A stretch of DNA of 64,000 nt from an uncultured Anderseniella sp. (GTDB lineage: Bacteria; Pseudomonadota; Alphaproteobacteria; Rhizobiales; Aestuariivirgaceae), in assembly GCA_947488295.1 (NCBI GenBank), contig CANKYU010000004.1:603117-667116 (forward strand). The letters are read 5' to 3'. Below, piece by piece: positions 10,257 to 19,202 of this stretch (positions within the stretch are counted from its first letter, which is position 1; every line of letters begins with the position of its first letter). The notes under the pieces were generated by a model that had not been told where the DNA came from, did no database searches, and saw only the letters and a list, made by a program, of their open reading frames with translations. Position numbers and translations under genes: made by a program.

Positions 10257-11417
10257 GTGTCCGACACTGATAAATTCTATGGCAATCTCGGTGCATCTGC
10301 GGACTTCGACACCATATCCGACGGGCTCGGTTTCACGGCCCTGCCGGATGACTGGACCGTGCTGATCTCCGACGTTGTCAACTCCACCGGTGCCATCGAA
10401 CGTGGCGAGTACAAATCCGTCAACATGGTGGGTGCTGCTTCCATCGTGGCGATACTCAATGGCTGCGCCGGGATCGATGTACCGTTCATGTTCGGTGGCG
10501 ACGGTGGCGTGGTTGCCGTGCCGCCCGGCGCAGTTCGGGCCGCGCGCACCCGGCTCGGGGCGTTGCAGGACCAGTGCGAGCCCCTGTTCGGGCTGACCCT
10601 GCGCGCCGCCGCCATTCCCGTTCACGAGCTGCGCGGGGCCGGCGTCGATGTTCAGGTCAGGAAATTTCAACTGTCGGGAAACAACCATCTCGCCATGTTC
10701 GCAGGCGGCGGTCTGGAACTGGCCGACACATGGCTGAAGGATGACACGCAGACCGCCTGGCAATTGTCGCCCGAGGACGCCGGCAAGTCACTGGATCTGG
10801 AAGGTCTGTCTTGCCGATGGCAGCCATTGCAGGCCCGCAATGGCGTCATGCTTACCGTCATTCTGCAGACCGCAGGCAAAAAAGTCACCACAAGCCAGAT
10901 CAACAGGAACCTGGCAGGCATCCTCGGCCGGCCGATCAACGATTGCGCACCGGTACAGAACAGCAATCTGAAGCTCTCCAGCTTCACTTCGCCAAACCTG
11001 TCGATGGAACGCAGAGCCCTGCGAGGCAGATATGGACGTTACGGCGCGTTTGCGTGGACAGCGCTGACCTACGTTTTTCAAAGTCTTGCCGAGCGTTACA
11101 ACCGCAAATATGTCGAATACAATGCGCCGAAATATCGCGAAGAACTGAAAGCCAACACTGACTTCAGAAAGTTCGACGGTGCCTTGCGACTGGTTATCGA
11201 TGTGACCGGGAAACAGGCAGACGAGATTGAGAAGTTTCTTGAAGCTGGTTTCAAGGCAGGTGACCTGAACTATGGCACATGGCGCTCGGACGCGGCACTG
11301 ATGACCTGCCTGCTGTTCGACCTGGCGCAGTCCCTGCACGTGCATTTCATCGACGGGGCAAATGGCGGATACACGCAAGCCGCGAAAGCCATGAAAGCGC
11401 GGGCAGCAACTCTCTAG
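10257..11417 (+). CDS. DUF3095 family protein (nucleotide-cyclase-like)
   Basis: A 386-aa cytoplasmic protein of the DUF3095 family, which I recognise from the FYxNLxxxxDF opening, the VLISDVVNSTGAI segment near residue 38 and FMFGGDGGV near 77. The Asp-containing strand and GGDG motif resemble the metal-binding parts of class III cyclases, but no DUF3095 enzyme activity is established to my knowledge. I chose the GTG at 10257, which has AAGGA seven bases upstream. Another GTG at 10206 would add 17 residues but lacks a ribosome site. It is divergent from the GT4/deacetylase operon. Its TAG overlaps the stop of the convergent DmdA-like gene in a shared CTAG. Confidence 0.8.
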   Translation: MSDTDKFYGNLGASADFDTISDGLGFTALPDDWTVLISDVVNSTGAIERGEYKSVNMVGAASIVAILNGCAGIDVPFMFGGDGGVVAVPPGAVRAARTRLGALQDQCEPLFGLTLRAAAIPVHELRGAGVDVQVRKFQLSGNNHLAMFAGGGLELADTWLKDDTQTAWQLSPEDAGKSLDLEGLSCRWQPLQARNGVMLTVILQTAGKKVTTSQINRNLAGILGRPINDCAPVQNSNLKLSSFTSPNLSMERRALRGRYGRYGAFAWTALTYVFQSLAERYNRKYVEYNAPKYREELKANTDFRKFDGALRLVIDVTGKQADEIEKFLEAGFKAGDLNYGTWRSDAALMTCLLFDLAQSLHVHFIDGANGGYTQAAKAMKARAATL

Positions 11418-12517
11418 ATAAACGGCAGTTCGCACAAACGCCCGGCAACTTCAGTCCCGTGTTTCATCACAGCGACCTCATCACCCGGTTGTGCATCCAC
11501 GCTCACCAGCGCAAAGCCGATGTTCTTTTTCAGCTGGTATGACCAGACAATGTTGGTCATGTCGCCGATCTTCTGTCCGCCTGCGTTAATGTCAAACCAG
11601 TTGAATGCCACCTGATCCGGCTCATCGCCTTCCAGCACGATGCCTATCTGGTGGCGCCTGGGACCATCCGCCTTGATCTTGCGGAGGGCTTTTATCCCGA
11701 CAACGTCATCGGGGACATCCAGGTCGACATATCTGCCCATGCGAATTTCAAACGGGTTGGTATGTTCATCGGTATCGCCACCGAACGACAAAAGACCGCT
11801 TTCCACCCGCTCGCACGGGTTTGGATTGCCGGGCCCGATATCCCAGGGTTTGCCGGCCTCCTTGACCAGGTTCCACAGCCGGGTGCCTTTTGTTCCGTCC
11901 ATCAGGTAGATTTCAAAGCCACCTTGTTTGGACCAGCCGGACCGTGCAACTGCAACCGGAATGCCATCGATCTCGGTTTCCCCGAACCAGAAGTATTTGA
12001 GATTACGCACCCAGTCGCCGAATATCGACACCATAACGTCTTCGCTGTTCGGCCCCTGGACCGCCAATGGAGACACGTCCGGCTCGCTCACCACCACATC
12101 AAGTCCGCGTTCAGCCGCAATGGCGCCCGCCCAGAACCAGATATTGCTGTCTGCAATGGACAGCCAGTAGCGCTGTTCATCCAGCTTCAACAGGATCGGG
12201 TCATTGATCACCGTACCGGCATGGTTGCACACAGCCACGTATTTGCCTTGCCCCGGAACACATTTTGTGAGGTCACGCGGGCACAGTATCTGCGCCAGTT
12301 TGCCCGCATCCGGGCCCTGCAGCTGCACCTGGCGTTCAACGGACACATCCCACATGGAAACACCGTTTATGATGCGCCAGTATTCTTCTTCCGGCTGACC
12401 GTAGCCTGTCGGCATCAACATGTGGTTGTAGGTTGTAAAGCTGGTCACCCCTTCGGCCACGGTGGCCTCGTAAAACGGTGACGGGCGCAGGCGCGCTGAC
12501 GGGAAAATGGAAAACAT
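11414..12517 (-). CDS. GcvT-family aminomethyltransferase, DmdA-like
   Basis: A 367-aa folate-dependent methyl- or aminomethyl-transferase of the GcvT family. It is closer in order of motifs to DMSP demethylase DmdA than to GcvT: YNHMLMPTGY near 30, ERQVQLQGPDAGKLAQ near 61, the LSIADSN strand near 119, SPLAVQGP near 148, RSGWSKQGGFEIY near 184 and the DmdA-like ending CELPFI. DmdA moves a methyl group from dimethylsulfoniopropionate to tetrahydrofolate. The same fold also serves other methylated substrates, so the ligand is open. GGGAGG lies ten bases before the ATG. No dmdBCD genes are adjacent. Confidence 0.75.
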   Translation of the reverse strand: MFSIFPSARLRPSPFYEATVAEGVTSFTTYNHMLMPTGYGQPEEEYWRIINGVSMWDVSVERQVQLQGPDAGKLAQILCPRDLTKCVPGQGKYVAVCNHAGTVINDPILLKLDEQRYWLSIADSNIWFWAGAIAAERGLDVVVSEPDVSPLAVQGPNSEDVMVSIFGDWVRNLKYFWFGETEIDGIPVAVARSGWSKQGGFEIYLMDGTKGTRLWNLVKEAGKPWDIGPGNPNPCERVESGLLSFGGDTDEHTNPFEIRMGRYVDLDVPDDVVGIKALRKIKADGPRRHQIGIVLEGDEPDQVAFNWFDINAGGQKIGDMTNIVWSYQLKKNIGFALVSVDAQPGDEVAVMKHGTEVAGRLCELPFI

Positions 12518-12686
12518 GGGTACAAGCCTCCCTGACTGGGGCAGTTTTAATCTGTCTTCGTCTGATGTTCCTTCTGAAAAACCGGCATTTTCCCGTCCTG
12601 AAACGTCACCGCCAACTTTTGCGAGTTAAACAATTCAACACCTGGTGAAAAAGTTGCGCCGTAGCCGTTCACAAGAGCCCGCTACA

Positions 12687-13595
12687 TCAACCCTGCCCGA
12701 ACAGATGTCTGCTGAACCATTCGATTGCGGCCCCGCTGGATTCATAGAACTGTTCGACATAGGGAACAAAATGCCCGCCCTTCAGCAGAACCAGCTTCTT
12801 GGGGTGCAGGGCTCTTTCATACGCCGCAAGTGCCAGATCGGTCGGCGTCACGTGGTCGTGGTCAGCCACAATCATTAAAAGCGGCGTCGGGCTGATGCGG
12901 TGAATACAGCTTCCCGGTTCATATTCGCGCGCCATCTCGGCAGACCGCAGGGTTACTTCGTTTACCCAGCCGCGCGCCCGCGACCGGCTGCCCATGAAAA
13001 ACTGCCAGCTGTCATCACCGGCCAGCGCACCGGGTCCGCCTTCGCCATCGGTTACCACCTTGATCATTTTCGGCGCAGCGCCTTCGAACCTGTCAGCCCG
13101 GTCGGCCTGGAAGGCAGCGAGCACACCCGGCATCAGGTCAGCGCGTGTCCGGCGCAGTGCAGCTTCGGGACCACTGACGGTGGGCACCTGGCTGACAACG
13201 CACTTGACCCGCCTGTCGTAGGCTGCGACCTCCAGAACATGGCCGCCACTGTAGCTGGTTCCCCACACGCCAATGCGATCGACATCAACGTCCGGCAGAG
13301 TACAGGCATAACTGATAGCATGGCGGTAATCCCGGACTTGCTGAACCGGATCAACTTCCTGGCGGGGTTCACCCTCGCTTGCCCCGAAATTGCGGTTATC
13401 AAACACGATGGATGCCAGGCCGGCGGCAGCAAACGCTGCCGCATAATCATCGAGATACTGCTCCTTAACGGCGGAAAACCCGTGTGCCATGATAATAGTA
13501 GGGAAAGATCCCCTGCTGCCATCGGGTACATAATGCCAGCCGCGCAATACGGTACCTTCGGCATCGAACTCGATTTCATTGCGCCTTGGTTGCAT
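12687..13595 (-). CDS. Alpha/beta hydrolase (dienelactone hydrolase-like)
   Basis: A 302-aa cytoplasmic hydrolase. IIMAHGFSAVK near 34 supplies the oxyanion-hole segment, GTSYSGG near 112-118 carries the nucleophile S114, ADHDHVTPTD near 250 supplies the acid, and KGGHF near 279 the His. The triad is complete. The fold is used for esters, lactones and peptides alike, and I cannot name the substrate. It lies 169 bp upstream of the DmdA-like gene on the same strand. That spacer contains nothing I recognise. Confidence 0.82.
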   Translation of the reverse strand: MQPRRNEIEFDAEGTVLRGWHYVPDGSRGSFPTIIMAHGFSAVKEQYLDDYAAAFAAAGLASIVFDNRNFGASEGEPRQEVDPVQQVRDYRHAISYACTLPDVDVDRIGVWGTSYSGGHVLEVAAYDRRVKCVVSQVPTVSGPEAALRRTRADLMPGVLAAFQADRADRFEGAAPKMIKVVTDGEGGPGALAGDDSWQFFMGSRSRARGWVNEVTLRSAEMAREYEPGSCIHRISPTPLLMIVADHDHVTPTDLALAAYERALHPKKLVLLKGGHFVPYVEQFYESSGAAIEWFSRHLFGQG

Positions 13596-13785
13596 TATCC
13601 GTCAATCCCTCGCATTCATGGCAACTGTCAAACAACTCACCCGAGGCGATCCAGAAACTCTTTGGCGTCCTTCAGGTCCAATGTCCCGCGACCATAACCA
13701 TGACGGGTTGATCCACCTGACACCAGCCCTCTCACCAGTTATGTGCAACAACCCTGTCGAAAGTCTTTTGAAACCCGGCTTTATC

Positions 13786-13796
13786 CTAGTATGGTA
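13786..13796. promoter_or_regulatory. CTAGTATGGTA box upstream of the GntR gene
   Basis: The 11-mer CTAGTATGGTA lies 26-36 bp before the GntR start. An identical 11-mer occurs at 19237-19247, before the TRAP receptor gene of the same cluster. GntR/FCD regulators normally bind their own promoter and those of their target operons, so the box is a candidate GntR half-site or site. The match is exact. The binding role is inference. Confidence 0.45.
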
Positions 13797-13821
13797 AGCA
13801 TAATTTCTATGAGGATTTCAG

Positions 13822-14505
13822 ATGTATGCACTTGGAAATGAATTTGGCCGCCGGACCACTGTCGACGAGGTATTTGATCGTCTTCACGCGGATATTGTCA
13901 CACTGAAGCTCGAACCCGGCACCCGTATGTCCGAGGTTGAAATCGCCGGTCAGTTCAATGTTTCACGCCAACCGGTCAGAGAAGCCTTCATCCGGCTGAG
14001 CAACATGAAACTGCTGGAAATCCGCCCGCAGAGAGCAACCCTGGTCAGGAAGATTTCACAAAGCCACATTATGAACTCCAGGTTCATTCGCACAGCCGTG
14101 GAGATTGAGGTCATTCGCCGTATCTGTGCATCGAAACCGGATATGGACAGTGTGTCGTTTGACGAGAACCTCAAGCGCCAGAAGCAGTGCGTTGAAAGCA
14201 TGAATATCGATGAGTTCCATGACCTCGACTATGCGTTTCATCATTTGATCTGCCGGGCTGGCGACGCCGAGTTTGCCTTTGATACAATCGCCGGCAACAA
14301 GGCACATCTTGACCGGTTGTGCTTGATCCAGCTTTCATCTCAGGCAGCACTCAGTGAAGTCCGCGAAGACCATACCGAAATTTACAACCTGCTCAAAAAG
14401 CATGATGAGGCCGGCACCATCAAACTGATACGTCATCATTTGGGCAGGCTCGATCAGACGTTCAATGCCGCCAGAGAGTCTCACAGTGACTACTTCGAAG
14501 ACTGA
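13822..14505 (+). CDS. GntR-family transcriptional regulator, FCD (FadR) subfamily
   Basis: A 227-aa DNA-binding protein. The winged helix-turn-helix covers residues 15-75 (EVEIAGQFNVSRQPVREAFI is the recognition region). The FCD ligand-binding domain covers 85-215, with the metal-binding pattern DLDYAFHHLI near 134-143 and a later His near 194. FCD regulators of this kind respond to sugar acids or organic acids. The neighbours (KDG kinase, SDR, TRAP, KDPG aldolase) point to a hexuronate or ketodeoxy sugar acid as effector. GAGGA lies before the ATG. The 3' end overlaps the kinase gene by 41 bp. Confidence 0.9.
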   Translation: MYALGNEFGRRTTVDEVFDRLHADIVTLKLEPGTRMSEVEIAGQFNVSRQPVREAFIRLSNMKLLEIRPQRATLVRKISQSHIMNSRFIRTAVEIEVIRRICASKPDMDSVSFDENLKRQKQCVESMNIDEFHDLDYAFHHLICRAGDAEFAFDTIAGNKAHLDRLCLIQLSSQAALSEVREDHTEIYNLLKKHDEAGTIKLIRHHLGRLDQTFNAARESHSDYFED

Positions 14506-15409
14506 TCCTTCGGTGCAGGCAAAAGCTTTTGTGGGCATAGGCGAATGCATGGTTGAACTGGCCCAGGCTGAAAACGGCCTGCTGCGGAAGTCCTTCGCAG
14601 GCGATGTGTTCAACACGCTGTGGTATGCGCGAACGCGGCTTGATGACAGCTGGACCACCCGCTTTATGTCGGCGGTTGGAACCGACACCGTTTCAGCAGA
14701 AATGCTCAGCTTCTTTGAAAGTGCCGGCATTGACTGCAGCGCAGTTCAACGGCTGCAAGACAGGCGGCCGGGCCTGTACATGATACATCTGGATGAGGGC
14801 GAACGCAGCTTCAGCTATTGGCGGGAAACCTCGGCTGCACGTCTGCTGGCTGCTGACAGGGACAAACTCAACGAAACAATTGAGGCGGCATCTGCAGTAT
14901 ATTTTTCCGGCATCACACTGGCAATTCTGCCGGAAGAAGACGGGCTGGCGCTGATTGACTGCCTCAAGCGTGCTCGCTCGCAGGGCAAGACAGTTGCCTT
15001 TGACTCAAACATCCGCCCTGCCCTGTGGCGGGACCGCGAACAAATGAAGTTGATGATGCATCTGGCTGCCGGCGCCTCGACCATCTGCCTGCCCAGTTGC
15101 GACGATGAGCGCCATGCCTTTGGCGATGCTTCCAGCGAGGCTGTTCTCGCCCGCTATGTTGCAACCGGAGCAGGTACCGTCGTTCTGAAGGACGGCTCCG
15201 GCGACGTTGTGGTCCGGTCCGGCGAGGATGTTTCCCGGCACCGGACCGAACATGTAACCGATCCGGTTGATACAACCGGAGCCGGCGATTCATTCAACGG
15301 CGCATTTCTGGCTGAATTCGTTCAGACCAGCGATATCGCCAAATCCGTAGCAGCCGGCCAGGCATGTGCGGCCAGGGTGATCCGGCACCACGGAGCACTG
15401 GTCTCTTAA
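14465..15409 (+). CDS. kdgK: 2-dehydro-3-deoxygluconokinase (PfkB family)
   Basis: A 314-aa sugar kinase of the ribokinase/PfkB family. It has the N-terminal GECMVEL strand, the substrate loop GDVFNTLWYARTRL, VAFDSNIRPALW near 178, and the C-terminal catalytic motif DTTGAGDSFNGAFLAE near 270. GDVFNT and SNIRP are typical of KdgK, which phosphorylates 2-keto-3-deoxygluconate to KDPG for the aldolase encoded at 19476. The ATG at 14465 lies inside the 3' end of the GntR gene, so coupling is expected. A GTG six codons later is possible. The stop overlaps the convergent SDR stop in a 12-bp palindrome, TCTCTTAAGAGA. Confidence 0.88.
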   Translation: MPPESLTVTTSKTDPSVQAKAFVGIGECMVELAQAENGLLRKSFAGDVFNTLWYARTRLDDSWTTRFMSAVGTDTVSAEMLSFFESAGIDCSAVQRLQDRRPGLYMIHLDEGERSFSYWRETSAARLLAADRDKLNETIEAASAVYFSGITLAILPEEDGLALIDCLKRARSQGKTVAFDSNIRPALWRDREQMKLMMHLAAGASTICLPSCDDERHAFGDASSEAVLARYVATGAGTVVLKDGSGDVVVRSGEDVSRHRTEHVTDPVDTTGAGDSFNGAFLAEFVQTSDIAKSVAAGQACAARVIRHHGALVS

Positions 15410-16155
15410 GAGAACAGCACGCCGCCATTGATATCCACAGACGTACCCGTCATGAACGACGACTGATCGGTGATCAGGAACACGGCCAGGTTGGCGGTAT
15501 CTTCCGATGTGCCTTCGCGTTTCATCGGTGTGATGTTGGCGACGTGGGCGCGAACTTCCGGCTTGGTGAAGATGTTGTGGAAGTCGGTATCGATCATGCC
15601 GGGACAGATGGCGTTTACCCGGATGCGCGGCCCGAGTTCTTTCGCAAATCCTCGCGTCATGGTCATTGCCGCACCCTTTGAGGCAGCATAGGCAACCGCT
15701 CCCGGGCCACCCCCATCGCGGCCTGCCTGGGACGCGAAGCCGACGATGGAACTGCCGTCGGACATGTACGGCTCGACAGCCTTGATCATGCGAAAGTAAC
15801 TGGTGGTGTTCAGGTCCATGACCCGGTTCCAGTGGGCTTCATCCATTTCGCCGATTGTCTTGCGGGCAACCAGCCCACCGGTGACGTGGATCAGCCCGTG
15901 AATGTCATCGCCGAATTCGGCACGGGTCCTGTCGACCAGGCTTGTTACATCCTCGGTCTTGGTCAGGTCTCCGCCGAGCGCAAAGGCCTGCCCGCCCGCT
16001 GCCTTGATTTCATCGACGGCAGATTGCGCTCCGTCGCCGCTGGCATGATAGTTGATGGCAACTTTCGCACCTTCCTCGGCCAGCCGCATGACGCAGGCCC
16101 GTCCGATGTCACGGCCACCGCCGGTGACTATCACGGTCTTGTTTTCTAAAAGCAT
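15406..16155 (-). CDS. SDR-family NAD(P)-dependent oxidoreductase, probably a keto-sugar-acid reductase
   Basis: A 249-aa classical short-chain dehydrogenase. The cofactor motif is TGGGRDIG (about 10-17), the NNAG-equivalent is HVTGG near 92, the catalytic Ser lies in GFASQ near 140, and YAASK near 155-159 supplies Tyr and Lys. TGGGRDIG rather than TGGSRGIG recalls the reductases that turn the alginate monomer DEH into KDG in alginate degraders. That assignment rests on memory and on the neighbouring KDG kinase and KDPG aldolase. The start is the ATG with AGGAGA eight bases upstream. The frame stays open further upstream but without a ribosome site. Confidence 0.83.
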   Translation of the reverse strand: MLLENKTVIVTGGGRDIGRACVMRLAEEGAKVAINYHASGDGAQSAVDEIKAAGGQAFALGGDLTKTEDVTSLVDRTRAEFGDDIHGLIHVTGGLVARKTIGEMDEAHWNRVMDLNTTSYFRMIKAVEPYMSDGSSIVGFASQAGRDGGGPGAVAYAASKGAAMTMTRGFAKELGPRIRVNAICPGMIDTDFHNIFTKPEVRAHVANITPMKREGTSEDTANLAVFLITDQSSFMTGTSVDINGGVLFS

Positions 16156-16199
16156 GGTGTTCTCCTGTTGAAGGTATGCATGAGGCGCCTGACGGCGGT

Positions 16200-17507
16200 T
16201 TACTTGAATCCGGGCATCAGCGTCCTGGGCAACCAGAGAGCGATCTCCGGAAACAGGATGATGAGCAGCAATATGAGAAGCATCGGCATGAGGATGATGA
16301 CCACGTCGCGCAGCACCTGGACCACATTGAGTTCGGCTATCGACGCCGAGATCAGCAGGCAAAGCCCGTATGGCGGGGTAACCAGTCCAAAGGCCAGCGA
16401 TACGATACCGATAATGGCAAACACCACCGGGTGAATATCGGCGGCCTGGGCCACCGGGTACAGCACGGTGCCAAGAATGATGATCGCCGGTATGGCATCG
16501 ATGAACAGGCCGAACAGCAAAAAGAAAGCCGCAATCACCAGCGCAGTACCGAACTGGCCGAACTCAAGACTTGTCATGACGCCGACCATCAGGCGCGGCA
16601 CATTGTAAAACGCCAGCATCCAGCCGAAAACCGATGCGGTGCCGATGGCAAACAGCGAGATCGACGCGAACCGGCCCGTCTCGTACAGAATGCCGACGGT
16701 ATCGCGCAGGCTTATGGTGCGGTAAATGACAAAGCCCAGGAAAAACGAGTAGAACGCCGCAATGATAGCACTTTCCGTTGGCGTGACTACACCGCCTACA
16801 ATGCCGCCAATGACAAACAGCGGTGTCAGCAAGGCCAGCCCGGCGCCTTTCAGCGCATTCCAGAATTCCGCCACGGTTGGTTTTCCGGCAGTGGGATAAT
16901 CGTACACCTTTGCGTAGCCATAGACGGTCGCCATCAGGGCGGCTGCGATCATCAGTCCCGGTATCGCTCCGGCAAGAAACAGCGCCCCCACTGAAATCGA
17001 CATCACCCCGCCCCACACAATCATCAGGATGCTGGGCGGGATGATCACGCCCATAACGGAAGAACACGCGGTTATGGCAACGGCAAAGCGTGGATCGAAC
17101 CCCTGCTTCGTCATCGCCGGAATCAGGATCTTGCCGCAACCGGCGGCATCCGCGGTCGATGATCCGGAAATGCCGGCAAACAGCATCGAAACGGCAACGT
17201 TCACGTGTCCGAGGCCACCGGGAAGCCAGCCCGTCAGAACACGGGCAAATTCGATCAGCTTGTCGGTGATCTTGCCGCCGTTCATCAGGTTTGCCGCCAG
17301 CAGAAAGAACGGCACAGCAAGCAGAATGAACGAGTTATAGGAATTGAACATCCGGTCCATGATCAGGAACGGTGTCAGCCGGATGTCGAACACCACCAGC
17401 GGTATGGTTGCGATACCGAGCGCGAAAGCGACCGGCACACGCGCCACGACCAGTGTGATGAAACCGGTCAGAAGAATAAGGCAGGCAATACCGGTTGAAA
17501 TGATCAT
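16200..17507 (-). CDS. dctM: TRAP transporter large permease (DctM)
   Basis: A 435-aa membrane protein with about 12 hydrophobic segments and the DctM/SiaM family features: PFFLLAANLMNGG near 63, GISGSSTADAAGCGKILIPA near 114 and TPTESAIIAAFYSF near 229. It forms the sodium-driven channel half of a tripartite importer. Its start overlaps the DctQ gene by 4 bp. The 44-bp spacer to the SDR gene, which carries the SDR ribosome site, suggests read-through, so dctPQM and the SDR probably form one operon. Confidence 0.95.
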   Translation of the reverse strand: MIISTGIACLILLTGFITLVVARVPVAFALGIATIPLVVFDIRLTPFLIMDRMFNSYNSFILLAVPFFLLAANLMNGGKITDKLIEFARVLTGWLPGGLGHVNVAVSMLFAGISGSSTADAAGCGKILIPAMTKQGFDPRFAVAITACSSVMGVIIPPSILMIVWGGVMSISVGALFLAGAIPGLMIAAALMATVYGYAKVYDYPTAGKPTVAEFWNALKGAGLALLTPLFVIGGIVGGVVTPTESAIIAAFYSFFLGFVIYRTISLRDTVGILYETGRFASISLFAIGTASVFGWMLAFYNVPRLMVGVMTSLEFGQFGTALVIAAFFLLFGLFIDAIPAIIILGTVLYPVAQAADIHPVVFAIIGIVSLAFGLVTPPYGLCLLISASIAELNVVQVLRDVVIILMPMLLILLLIILFPEIALWLPRTLMPGFK

Positions 17508-18001
17508 GCTGCGTGCCTTCCGGAACTATGCCTGTATTCCTGAACCGCCTGCCAAAACCGGAACAACGCAAATACAGCCCAGCAAAACCCGGCAAACGGC
17601 ACCGATATGTAAATCACCAGCAGGTTGACCTGCATCATTACCGATGTCTGGATGGATCCGAATTTCGCATAGCCGATACCGTAATAGGCAAACAACAGTG
17701 CAAACACGCACATGACCAGCAGCACAAAGCCCTTTTGCAGGAGCTTGCCGAGCGGTGATATGGCCTCGCGCACAACGTGCACATCGAAATGCGTACCCTC
17801 CCACACCGCGATGATCGAGCCCAGCATCACCATCCAGACAAAAAGGTAAGTCGCCAGTTCTTCGGTCCACAGATACACCGGAATGATACCGGTATAGCGC
17901 GCCAGCACCTGCATCGTAACCGGCACAATCAGCGCTGCCACCAGGACACCCACTGCAATTCGCAGCAGCTGGCAGAAGCCTTCCAGAGCTTTCTCGATCA
18001 T
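17504..18001 (-). CDS. dctQ: TRAP transporter small permease (DctQ)
   Basis: A 165-aa membrane protein with four hydrophobic helices. RYTGIIPVYLWTEELATYLFVWMVMLG near 37 is the typical DctQ segment. I chose the ATG at 18001, which has a GGGGA ribosome site. The longer frame to 18067 would add a hydrophilic stretch without support. It couples by 4-bp overlap to dctM and is separated from dctP by a stem-loop. Confidence 0.9.
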   Translation of the reverse strand: MIEKALEGFCQLLRIAVGVLVAALIVPVTMQVLARYTGIIPVYLWTEELATYLFVWMVMLGSIIAVWEGTHFDVHVVREAISPLGKLLQKGFVLLVMCVFALLFAYYGIGYAKFGSIQTSVMMQVNLLVIYISVPFAGFCWAVFALFRFWQAVQEYRHSSGRHAA

Positions 18002-18074
18002 GATGTCCCCTCCCCACTCGCGGCGGATTTCAGGTCTTCCAGAATGAAGACCTGAAACCAGCAACATGCAAAAA

Positions 18075-18107
18075 TTTCCCCTGCAGCGTACAATACCACA
18101 GGGGAAA
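18075..18107 (-). terminator. Stem-loop between dctP and dctQ
   Basis: TTTCCCCTG (18075-18083) and CAGGGGAAA (18099-18107) form a 9-bp stem with a 15-nt loop. Read on the minus strand, the stem is followed by TTTTT. It lies just after the receptor gene, where it would terminate part of the transcripts or protect the 3' end, so that the receptor is made in excess over the permeases. Confidence 0.7.
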
Positions 18108-18120
18108 CTCCCGGCTCCGG

Positions 18121-19122
18121 TTATTTCGAGCGAATGGCCTGCAACAGGTCTTCAGCGCCCAGCTCCTTGGCGTAGGCGTCCTGGACCGGTGTCACCAGGT
18201 CAAGCAGTGCTTCACGACCGGCAAAGGCGTGAACCTCGATCTGCTTGGCATCTTTCATCTGGTCCAGCTTCTTGGAATCTTCCGATGATTCAAGTGCGCG
18301 GCCAAACTCGCCTGCTTCCTTGCCGGCCTTGAGTATGGCCTTCTGAAGCTCTTCAGGCAGTTTGCGGAAAGCCTTGCCGCTGAAGATGATCGGACGAACT
18401 GTAATCGAATGCTGCGTCAGCGTGATATGCGGGGCAACTTCAAAGAACTTGTACTGCAGCAGGCTGGCTGACTCGTTTTCCAGCCCGTCCACGACGCCTG
18501 TCTGAATGGCGTTGTACACTTCGGAATAGGCAATGGCCGAAGGTGCTGCCTTGATGGCCTCGAACACCCGCGCCTGGATTGGAGCACCCATCACGCGCAT
18601 CTTGTGGCCGGTCAGCTCTTCAATATTGGAAATCTTCTTGTTGGAGATCAGGTTGCGGGTACCGCCGCCTGCATAGCCGATGATCATCAGGTCGGCTTTC
18701 TTGAGCAGTTCTTCTTCCAGCGGCTTCAATACGTCGCTGGACAGAACGGCATTCCAGTGATCCAGGTCACGGAAAACAAAAGGCATATCCATCAACGGCA
18801 CCGAAGGTGCAAAACGGGCCAGGTTGGAAGGCGCGATAATGGCATAGTCGATGGCCACGCCCTGGGTCAGGAAGTTCACATAGTCAGGCTCGATGCCAAG
18901 CTCGGAATTGCCGCGCAGGTCGAAGGTGACTTTTTTGCCGTACTCCTTGTTGACCAGTTCACCCAGCTTGATGAGGGTCTTGGAATAGGCATGTTCGTTA
19001 TCGAACAGGCTGGCGCCGCGCAGCGTCACATCTTCCGCCTTGGCGGCTGTAACAGCAAGAACGGCCATGCCGGCAACAACGGCGCCGGACATAAGTTTTC
19101 TCATGTTTTTTATCAGGTTCAT
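18121..19122 (-). CDS. dctP: TRAP transporter solute-binding protein (DctP family)
   Basis: A 333-aa periplasmic receptor. Signal peptide residues are 1-29, with AVTAAKAED at the cleavage region. The mature part has the DctP pattern, including GHKMRVMGAPIQ near 158-169, whose Arg binds the ligand carboxylate, and EVYNAIQTGVVDGLENE near 181-197. The start is the ATG preceded by GGAGG. A GTG four codons upstream belongs to the same frame. The gene context (KDG kinase, SDR, KDPG aldolase, GntR) suggests a sugar acid such as a hexuronate as ligand. This is inference. Confidence 0.92.
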   Translation of the reverse strand: MNLIKNMRKLMSGAVVAGMAVLAVTAAKAEDVTLRGASLFDNEHAYSKTLIKLGELVNKEYGKKVTFDLRGNSELGIEPDYVNFLTQGVAIDYAIIAPSNLARFAPSVPLMDMPFVFRDLDHWNAVLSSDVLKPLEEELLKKADLMIIGYAGGGTRNLISNKKISNIEELTGHKMRVMGAPIQARVFEAIKAAPSAIAYSEVYNAIQTGVVDGLENESASLLQYKFFEVAPHITLTQHSITVRPIIFSGKAFRKLPEELQKAILKAGKEAGEFGRALESSEDSKKLDQMKDAKQIEVHAFAGREALLDLVTPVQDAYAKELGAEDLLQAIRSK

Positions 19123-19202
19123 TTTTTCCTCCACTATCCCCGAAAAGCCACCAGACCATTCTGGAACAACCCTTCTAATTGGGGTTCGATGACGAAATTA
19201 GT

